This document shows positions 27,117-33,426 of a stretch of 49,045 nucleotides of DNA, piece after piece (within the stretch, counting starts at the first letter, position 1; the number at the start of each line of letters is the position of its first letter). This DNA comes from Oscillospiraceae bacterium. GTDB lineage: Bacteria > Bacillota > Clostridia > WRLR01. The translations under genes were made by a program, and so were the position numbers. The notes beneath the pieces are model-generated. The model saw only the letters and a list, made by a program, of their open reading frames with translations. It did no database searches and was not told the DNA's origin. The DNA lies in the NCBI GenBank assembly GCA_009777515.1, contig WRLR01000017.1, positions 1 to 49,045 on the forward strand, written 5' to 3'.

Positions 27117-27344
27117 TCACCTTGCCGGGTAGTTGATTAAATTCGGCTTCCCGCCCCTGGCTTCGTCATTGTACCTGCAAAACCGCCACAGCTTATTTAA
27201 GCCGAATAAAATGGCCGGAGCCAGCCCCAAGCTCCGTGTTCCAGCCTCAACCAGAAAGTCGAATTTGACATATAGGTAATATATTTCTACAGTTTGTTTG
27301 TATCTGCGTGATTTGTTGTTTAGAATTGTCCGTCGTTTGAGGCT
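27117..27344 (-). pseudogene. Possible broken 5' part of the giant surface-protein gene
   Basis: A 75-codon frame with no ATG lies directly before the giant gene, one frame off. It reads through segments such as YLYVKFDFLVEAGTRSLG and ILFGLNKLWRFCRYNDEARG, then stops at TGA (27117). The giant gene's own frame is open for 17 codons before its ATG and reads QGDYYQAPQGEN there. The upstream frame ends at exactly this point, so a one-base frameshift near 27118 would join the two. The 302-bp gap contains no other gene. I cannot identify the peptide, and the call rests on frame continuity only. Confidence 0.35.
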
Positions 27345-27390
27345 TTAAATAATATATTCTCAACTACTCACATAATTTATTATTTAAAAT

Positions 27391-29004
27391 TCAAACATCC
27401 ATAACATATAATCTATATGAGTAAACTGATCGTCCTGATATCTTTTCAAATTCGTATATTTCATATCCATCTACTTTAATTAATTCATTAATGTCAGCAA
27501 GAACATTTTGCCAATCGCTTTTTTCTGAACGGACTACAGGGTGAAACATCTCACATAGAAATCTCAGTAACTTTTCGTCATTACCATTATACAAATCTAA
27601 TCTTGAATCACGGAAAACCCATCCATATTCATAATCATCATTCGTTATTGTGTGTTGAAATATTTCATCTTCAAAAGTTATAAACCTTGAATCAGATGAC
27701 GGCGCAATCGTTAAGTCATATAGCCTGCTAAGAAACGTAACAACGTTACGTCTCCCCGAATAATAAAACACTCTCTCCGGCTCTCTGGAGTCTACCGTTG
27801 GAAAGTATACATAGGCATTTATTTCTTCTTTATATCTATCAAGTAAATAATCAAATATCGCTTCCCTTGTTATTTCCGTAATTCTATTGGTTAGATCCGT
27901 ACTGCTTCGTATAGCATTTGAATTTTGAGGTAGCAAAATGTTCAACAGTTCTACACAAGATTGATATCGATCATTGGGATCATTAGCCATACACTTGTAA
28001 ATAATAGATATTTCTAACTCTGTTGCGTTATTTGTTGCTAATAAAATTTTACGAGAATCCGCACCTGCTGGTGCCCGTCCTGTTAATAGATAATACCAAA
28101 TCGCCCCGACAGAATAAATATCACTTCGAACATCCCGAAGTTTCGGATTTTCTATTAGCATTGGATCTGTGTATAGCCCACCAGCAACATTTTCTCCTGT
28201 CTTTGTTAGTTTTGAGTGGTTTTCATTTTCTATGTATGCGCTTATTCCAAAATCAATAATTTTAAACTTACTATCTTTTGTTACCATTAAATTAGACGGT
28301 TTAAGATCACGATGAATAACTCCAGCTTGATGAGCATATTCTAATCCTCGTAAAAGAGCGATGATAGGCTTTTTTGAACGCAAAAAAGATACCGCTCCAT
28401 TTTTGGTAATGAATTCTTGCAAAGTATCTCCATCAATGAATTCCATCCTGATAAATAACTTACCGTTAGTACGACCTATGTCGAACACACGAATAATATT
28501 TTCATGATTTAACTGAAAAAGAAATTTAGCTTCTCGTAAAAAACGCCTCTCACCTTCGATACTTTCTTCATTAGATACAAAAACAGGATCCAATATCTTG
28601 ATTGCAAAATTATAGTCTAGTAGTTTATGGCGATATTTATGTACCGTTCCAAATCCGCCATTACCAATAACATCTCCTAATTCGTAGGAATCTGTATTAT
28701 TTGAAAAGCTATCTGTTACGTTCACAACACTTTCTATATAATCAAATATAGGTTGCAATTCTTGACTAATATATTGTCTTCGCTCTTTATATTTAGGATA
28801 CTTAGATTGCATAGCACGTCGAAAATCAGCAGTAGTACGGCTTGTCCTTAAAAATGAAGGTAACATCCTAGATACACGATTATTTGTATTTAATATACGC
28901 AAATCATTTCCAAAATCTTTATCAAGATAATCACCATCAGTAGCTTTAGCTAAAAGCCCCTGATTTAGACGCTCTGCGGCATCAAGAATTTCTGACGTTT
29001 CCAT
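27391..29004 (-). CDS. Ser/Thr protein kinase framed by two extra domains
   Basis: This 537-residue protein is a Hanks-type kinase without a membrane helix or PASTA domains. The kinase domain spans about 107-365: Gly loop IGNGGFGTV (113-121), AIK Lys136, Glu in FLREAK (159), HRDLKPSN (231-238) and DFG (251-253), all intact. Before it is a roughly 90-residue module with LPSFLRTSRT and YKERRQYI motifs. After it, the last 130 residues end with FLCEMFHPVVRSE and KISGRSVYSYRL. I recall this N- and C-terminal module pair from predicted defence or signalling proteins but cannot name the family. The AT-rich setting next to toxin-antitoxin remnants fits a defence role, which remains inference. Confidence 0.8.
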   Translation of the reverse strand: METSEILDAAERLNQGLLAKATDGDYLDKDFGNDLRILNTNNRVSRMLPSFLRTSRTTADFRRAMQSKYPKYKERRQYISQELQPIFDYIESVVNVTDSFSNNTDSYELGDVIGNGGFGTVHKYRHKLLDYNFAIKILDPVFVSNEESIEGERRFLREAKFLFQLNHENIIRVFDIGRTNGKLFIRMEFIDGDTLQEFITKNGAVSFLRSKKPIIALLRGLEYAHQAGVIHRDLKPSNLMVTKDSKFKIIDFGISAYIENENHSKLTKTGENVAGGLYTDPMLIENPKLRDVRSDIYSVGAIWYYLLTGRAPAGADSRKILLATNNATELEISIIYKCMANDPNDRYQSCVELLNILLPQNSNAIRSSTDLTNRITEITREAIFDYLLDRYKEEINAYVYFPTVDSREPERVFYYSGRRNVVTFLSRLYDLTIAPSSDSRFITFEDEIFQHTITNDDYEYGWVFRDSRLDLYNGNDEKLLRFLCEMFHPVVRSEKSDWQNVLADINELIKVDGYEIYEFEKISGRSVYSYRLYVMDV

Positions 29005-29254
29005 GTTATACCCTCTCTCACTTGATGATGGATTTTAATCCGTAAAATTAATTATCTCGTTAGCTTTGAATATGCAATGCTGAAAAATTGGAAATGAGGT
29101 TTAAATTTATCATGATATCAGAACTGCGTCTATTGCGTGCGGGATTTATTATTCACATCGGCAAAAATTATGGCTTGTACTCATTGGACTACTGTAACTC
29201 TTGCTATATGATATTGTATTAGGCGCGTTTTCGCTCCACATACCGTAATAGTCT

Positions 29255-29584
29255 TTATTCATCTACTTGTTTGAAAAGTATACCGTGCTTTTGTGGGAGG
29301 GCAGGGTCGGCTTGCAACATTGTGATTAGTCTACGCGCCGCGCCATCCGGGGTATATCTTCCTGACTCCCATGATTCCACCGTTTTTTTAGAAACTCCGA
29401 GTACAACAGCAAACACGCCTTGAGACACTCCGAGGGCTTTGCGCGTTTCCCTTATATCATCCGCGCTGATTGTTTCACAAACAGGAGTTAAGCTATATGT
29501 CGATGTTCTAAGATCTATTTTGTCTTCCGAATAGTCCAAAAGTTCCTGCATAGCTTCGATAAGCTCCTGTCCCATTTTGCTCAT
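29255..29584 (-). CDS. HigA-type antitoxin with XRE helix-turn-helix domain
   Basis: This 109-residue DNA-binding protein has a typical helix-turn-helix (ADDIRETRKALGVSQGVFA then VLGVSKKTVESWESGR, residues 40-75). Such proteins neutralise a RelE-fold toxin and repress their own operon. It begins 17 bp after the truncated toxin gene. The ATG follows AATAGGTGA, an acceptable ribosome binding site. The 250-bp region between this gene and the kinase is AT-rich and holds no recognised feature. Confidence 0.85.
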   Translation of the reverse strand: MSKMGQELIEAMQELLDYSEDKIDLRTSTYSLTPVCETISADDIRETRKALGVSQGVFAVVLGVSKKTVESWESGRYTPDGAARRLITMLQADPALPQKHGILFKQVDE

Positions 29585-29601
29585 TAGTTTTCACCTATTT
29601 C

Positions 29602-29805
29602 TCACTGATTTACTCCACAACTTTTTCCACGCCCATCAAGCGCGATACGTATTTTACGCACGCCTCCGGTTCTTTGAATGACGGGATAGCCTTGCGTGTT
29701 TTCCATTATTGCCTTTTGCAACTCTAGAAGGTCGCCATCATCGCAACCGAGCGCTTCCCAATTTCTAACGAATACTTTTGTATGAACAAATGTCCTGATT
29801 TGCAT
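29602..29805 (-). pseudogene. Truncated HigB/RelE-type toxin gene
   Basis: The 67-residue frame begins like HigB2-type toxins (MQIRTFVHTKVFVRNWEALG) and keeps the conserved GGVRKIRIALDGRGKS. It then stops after four further residues. Family members have about 105-115 residues, and the missing part carries the central and C-terminal strands with catalytic residues. Only 17 bp separate the stop from the antitoxin start, so the missing 120 or so bases are deleted and not frameshifted away. The product is probably inactive while the antitoxin remains complete. Confidence 0.75.
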
Positions 29806-29843
29806 TCCTGACGCTCTCTTCTAATGAATTTTATAGTATTCAC

Positions 29844-29870
29844 TCTATACGAGTTACGAGGATACGTCAA
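29844..29870 (-). promoter_or_regulatory. Possible promoter/operator of the toxin-antitoxin pair
   Basis: On the minus strand TTGACG (29870-29865) and TATAGA (29849-29844) are 15 bp apart. The -10 element overlaps an inverted repeat, TATAG and CTATA separated by 8 bp. An autoregulated operator would be expected here. The spacing is suboptimal. Confidence 0.35.
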
Positions 29871-30131
29871 ATGCTTTTCACCATTTTACAAGAGGGTTTA
29901 TGAATAATAACATTTTTGCTGCAGCCCAACGGTTTTTATATATGATACTCGTTTTATATGTTGTTGATTAATATCTTTTGTGTTATCGTATTCGTAAAAA
30001 CACAGCAAATATTACTATAAAACCATACCATACTGTAGCCGCGTCTAATCCCCGCGCCAAACGGAAGGCGCGGGCTACCAACAAACACAAATCGACGGAG
30101 AAACGACCGACGAAGAAACGAGGCGTATTGT
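29871..30131. other. Divergent spacer with a GC-rich hairpin
   Basis: The spacer between the divergent toxin and SAF-domain genes is AT-rich up to about 30030. It then contains CCCGCGCC (30051-30058) facing GGCGCGGG (30067-30074), with outer arms GTAGCC and GGCTAC. The hairpin would lie in the 5' leader of the SAF-domain gene or at its promoter. It also marks the end of the AT-rich island. Confidence 0.5.
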
Positions 30132-30485
30132 ATGAATGAAAACGAAAACGAAATAAGGCAGACGTTTTATGTCGTGAACCAAAACGACAATGTCGCGACG
30201 GCGTTAGGCGACGTCGCGCCCGGCGAAGCAAAACTTATTGGCGCCGTCACGGGTCTGATTGAGGCTACCGAATCCATCGGATACGGGCACAAAATTGCGT
30301 TGAAGGACATCGCGAAAGGCGATTTTATCGTCAAGTACAACGCCAACGTCGCCAAAGCCACGAAGGACATCAAAAAAGGCGGATATGTCCACATACACAA
30401 CGCCGCGTCGCTAAACGACGTGCGCAGCGCGACATACGACGTTGATACGGCAGTCCCCAACGACCGAGTATATGTGCTTGATTAA
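30132..30485 (+). CDS. UxaA-type dehydratase small subunit (SAF domain)
   Basis: This 117-residue protein carries a SAF domain, as in the N-terminal part or small subunit of altronate and galactarate dehydratases. The conserved IGYGHKIALKDIAKGDFIVKYN lies near residue 55, with GGYVHIHNA near 84. It should form one enzyme with the large subunit(s) encoded next, dehydrating a sugar acid to a 2-keto-3-deoxy acid. GAGG lies nine bases before the ATG. The first residues repeat Asn-Glu (NENENE), a small slippage product. Confidence 0.88.
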   Translation: MNENENEIRQTFYVVNQNDNVATALGDVAPGEAKLIGAVTGLIEATESIGYGHKIALKDIAKGDFIVKYNANVAKATKDIKKGGYVHIHNAASLNDVRSATYDVDTAVPNDRVYVLD

Positions 30486-30497
30486 AAAAGAAAAAGA

Positions 30498-30645
30498 AAT
30501 CAAGCACGCTTGATTAACAGCGTAACCAAGCACGCTAGATTGATAGAGTAATCAAACGCGCTTGGTTAACAGAGAAATCAAGCACACTTAATTGGCAAGG
30601 CAACCAAATGTGCTTGATTGACAAATTAATCAAACGCGCTTGATT
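30498..30645. repeat. Six dyads repeated every 26 bp
   Basis: Six 18-bp imperfect palindromes start at 30498, 30524, 30550, 30576, 30602 and 30628, exactly 26 bp apart. The first is perfect: AATCAAGC-AC-GCTTGATT. In the others, changes in one arm are partly matched in the other, or by G-U pairs if transcribed. The array fills the spacer between the small and large dehydratase genes and ends about 28 bp before the ribosome binding site at 30674. It could be an operator array or a set of six short mRNA hairpins. Confidence 0.9.
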
Positions 30646-30687
30646 GACAGAACATTTTAGTGCAAATTTTTTTGAGGAGATTTGCTT

Positions 30688-31914
30688 ATGTCTGAATGCA
30701 AATTCACATCAGAAGCGATAGCGAACGGCTATCTCCGGCAGGACGGGCAAAAAGGCATTCGAAACAAAGTGCTGGTTATTTACACGGTCAATTGCGCCAG
30801 CCAGCCTGCCAAGCGCCTCGCGGCGCATTTCCGCGCCGCCGGGGAAGACGTCGACGCGCTTGGCTGCGAAAGCAGCCGCGCCAACAGGATGCTGATCCGC
30901 AAACTTTTGTGCTTTATCAATCACCAAAACGTCGGCGCCGTACTCACTGTCGGCCATGGCGACGAGGAGACCAGCGCCGAAAAGCTCGCGGATTTCGCGA
31001 AAGAATGCGGAAAGCCTGCCGATTGCATATTCGTTCAAAGCCTCGGGAGCGAAAAATCGTATGAAAAAGGCAAGCACATCGTGAGCGGAATGCTGGCCGC
31101 GATAAAGGATGTACCGCGCACGCCGATATATTTGAGTGACCTATCATTCGGCGGCGAATGCGGAGGATCGGATTTCACGTCCGGGCTGGCCGCCAACCCG
31201 CTCGTCGGCAGTTTCTTCGACCGCGTCGTCGACAGCGGCGGCATCGCTATGTTCGAGGAGATAAGCGAGGCCATAGGCCTCAAGGATTACCTTGTTTCGC
31301 GCTGCGCGAACGAACGCGCCGCAAAGGAAATGGCGTATATATATGATAAGAGCTTTTCGAACTCGGTCTCCGGCGGACAGTTTTCGATTTCGCCGGGCAA
31401 TATGCATGGCGGGCTTACGAGCGTCGAGGAAAAAAGCATGGGGGCGGTCGCAAAGAGCGGTTCGCGCCCGATCCAAGGCGTCGTGAGGGTCACCCACAAA
31501 CCGCCCCGCCCGGGGCTGTGGTACATGGACTGCATGGGCGATGGCGGAAAAGGCTGCGGGTTTGGCGGTTCGGGCGACGCATCGTCGACATTGATGTTCT
31601 TGACCTGCGGGGCTCACATGACGTTTTTGACTTCCGGCCGGGGGCATATCACAGGCAATCCGGTAGGCCCGATTATTAAAGTGACGGGCAACGCTCGGAC
31701 ATATAAAAACCTCGAAGAGGACATGGACATAAACGCGAGTTCGTTGATAAACGGTCAAAAAACGATTGAGGAAATGACGCAGGAAACATATGAGCTTGTA
31801 TGCCGCATCGCGAACGGCGAGCGCACGAAAGGCGAAAAAACAGGGCATTATGAATGCATCATGGGGAACATGATCCAATCTCCATGGTTGCTGCCCGAAG
31901 ACGCCGCAGTATAG
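30688..31914 (+). CDS. UxaA/GarD-type sugar-acid dehydratase large subunit, paralogue 1
   Basis: This 408-residue protein matches the C-terminal part of altronate and galactarate dehydratases. Features are GYLRQDGQKGIRNKVLVIYTVNC near residue 12, the Gly/His-rich VGHGDEETS near 90, SDLSFGGECGGSDFTSG near 150 and GRGHITGNPVGPIIKVTGN near 318. Cysteines at the GECGGSD and CASQ positions are those expected for iron binding in this family. The ATG at 30688 has GAGGAGA seven bases upstream. It probably pairs with the SAF subunit at 30132. Confidence 0.88.
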   Translation: MSECKFTSEAIANGYLRQDGQKGIRNKVLVIYTVNCASQPAKRLAAHFRAAGEDVDALGCESSRANRMLIRKLLCFINHQNVGAVLTVGHGDEETSAEKLADFAKECGKPADCIFVQSLGSEKSYEKGKHIVSGMLAAIKDVPRTPIYLSDLSFGGECGGSDFTSGLAANPLVGSFFDRVVDSGGIAMFEEISEAIGLKDYLVSRCANERAAKEMAYIYDKSFSNSVSGGQFSISPGNMHGGLTSVEEKSMGAVAKSGSRPIQGVVRVTHKPPRPGLWYMDCMGDGGKGCGFGGSGDASSTLMFLTCGAHMTFLTSGRGHITGNPVGPIIKVTGNARTYKNLEEDMDINASSLINGQKTIEEMTQETYELVCRIANGERTKGEKTGHYECIMGNMIQSPWLLPEDAAV

Positions 31915-31958
31915 CCGACGCATAGAGGCATACATGTAAGTTAGCGCAGAAGCTGAAG

Positions 31959-32102
31959 CAAGGGTTGGTGCGGAGGTTAAAGCAAAAGTTGACGCAGAGG
32001 TTGAATCAAGGGTTGGCGCAGAAGTTGAAGTAAAAGTTGACGCAGAAGCTGGAGCAATAATATGCGCGGAGATTGAAATTGTGTTTGGTGCGGAGGTTAG
32101 CG
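31959..32102. repeat. 24-bp tandem repeat, six copies
   Basis: Six consecutive 24-bp units (31959, 31983, 32007, 32031, 32055, 32079) fill the spacer between the two large dehydratase genes, with a partial unit before them. Units 1 and 3 (AAGGGTTGG) and units 2 and 4 (AAAAGTTGAC) alternate, so the original duplication was probably 48 bp. The last unit supplies the GGAGG ribosome binding site and ends exactly at the ATG (32103). In one frame the array reads as an 8-residue repeat (AEVEARVG-like), but that frame has a stop before it and no start. Confidence 0.9.
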
Positions 32103-33317
32103 ATGAGTGAATCAAAGATAAGATTTGGCGACAAACCGTTTGCGGACGGGTATCTGAGGCCGGATGGCAAAATTGGCATACGCAACGGTGTGCTCGTCAT
32201 GTACACGGTTAACTGCTGCGCTACAGTCGCATGGCGCATCGGCGAATATTTCAAAGAACGCGGCGAGCAAGTCTACGTCATCGGAAACGAAAACTGTTTC
32301 GACAACCAAGTTATGATCAAACGCTTATTGGCTTTGACGGTTCACCCGAACATTGGCGCGGTGCTCGTCGTCGGGCACGGGTGCGAATTCATCCAGCCGT
32401 CCAAAATATGCGATTTCGCGCGCGGGAGGGGGCGACGCGCGGAGTGGTTCCTCGATCAAAGTTATGGCACAACCGGCAGCATTAATCATGGGATAAAATA
32501 TGTAAACGAAATGCTGGAAGAACTCAAAAGCGTCCCCCGCGCGCCGTTTGGGCTCGCAAACCTTTGCTTCGGCGTACGCAGCGGAGCGATGGACGCGCTC
32601 TCCGGTATCACGTCCAATCCTGCGGTCGGCGCGTTTTGCGACATGGCTGTCGAGCATGGCGCGACGGCGATGTTTTCGCAACTGGCCGAAGCCCCGGGCG
32701 CAAAAGACTCGATTGTAGCGAGGGCGGCAAATGCCGGCGTGGCTCGGGAACTTGTCGCAGTATACGATAAATGCGTCGGGTTTTGCGAAAACCAGGGCTT
32801 TTACCCGATATCCCAAGCCAACATAAAGAGCGGGATCACGACCATCGAGGAAAAAGGGGCTGCGGTCATGCTGATTTCCGGCGCCAAGCCGATCAACGGC
32901 GTGCTCAAGATCGGCGGCATGGCAAAAAAAGCCGGGCTTTGGTACGCCGATTTTTTACAAGATGATCGTAAAGACGCAGGGTTTTACGCGTCCGGGGACG
33001 CGTCGGAACTTATCGAGTTCGTCGCGCTGGGCGCGCATCTCACGCTGTTCACAACCGGTGCGGGGCATATAATCGGGAACCCGATCGGCCCGACGATAAA
33101 GATCACGGGGACAAAAGCGACATACAAACGGCTTTCCGGCGACATCGACATAGACGCGTCCGGCGTTGCGGACGGGACGAAAACCCTCGGCTGCGTCGCC
33201 GGCGAAATATTAAATTATATAGCATGCGTCGCAAACGGCGAAAAGACAAAAGGCGAGCAGCTAGGCCACGACGAAGGGATCATTTTCCCGAATTACCAAT
33301 CCGCGCGCGCGGTATAA
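32103..33317 (+). CDS. UxaA/GarD-type sugar-acid dehydratase large subunit, paralogue 2
   Basis: This 404-residue paralogue is colinear with the preceding gene. It begins GYLRPDGKIGIRNGVLVMYTVNCC near residue 14, has VGHGCEFIQPSK near 93, LANLCFGVRSGAMDALSG near 155 and GAGHIIGNPIGPTIKITG near 318. At the position where paralogue 1 has GGECGGSD, this protein has FGVRSGAMD, so one predicted metal-ligand cysteine is missing. The pair may form a hetero-oligomer with one degenerate subunit, or act on two substrates. Start fixed by GGAGG at 32092-32096. Confidence 0.87.
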   Translation: MSESKIRFGDKPFADGYLRPDGKIGIRNGVLVMYTVNCCATVAWRIGEYFKERGEQVYVIGNENCFDNQVMIKRLLALTVHPNIGAVLVVGHGCEFIQPSKICDFARGRGRRAEWFLDQSYGTTGSINHGIKYVNEMLEELKSVPRAPFGLANLCFGVRSGAMDALSGITSNPAVGAFCDMAVEHGATAMFSQLAEAPGAKDSIVARAANAGVARELVAVYDKCVGFCENQGFYPISQANIKSGITTIEEKGAAVMLISGAKPINGVLKIGGMAKKAGLWYADFLQDDRKDAGFYASGDASELIEFVALGAHLTLFTTGAGHIIGNPIGPTIKITGTKATYKRLSGDIDIDASGVADGTKTLGCVAGEILNYIACVANGEKTKGEQLGHDEGIIFPNYQSARAV

Positions 33318-33426
33318 CAATCTATGACGCTCGCCCAATGGTGGCACGCTTAACGTTCTACAATCATTTCATCACTTAGCAAGGGGTAATAAATATCGAA
33401 TTCAAAATTTGCGCAAGGGGAATTAT

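Noticed and set aside
30498-30645. CRISPR array
   Set aside because: The units are directly adjacent with an 8-bp variable gap, there are no spacers of 30 bp or more, and no cas genes are present.
31941-32109. Coding frame of the 24-bp repeats (8-residue repeat protein)
   Set aside because: The frame is closed by TAA just upstream and has no start codon or ribosome binding site.
31144-32115. Minus-strand 323-codon frame covering the 24-bp repeat array
   Set aside because: It is antisense to the UxaA paralogue; its Ser/Thr/Ala-repeat start is the reverse strand of the tandem array.
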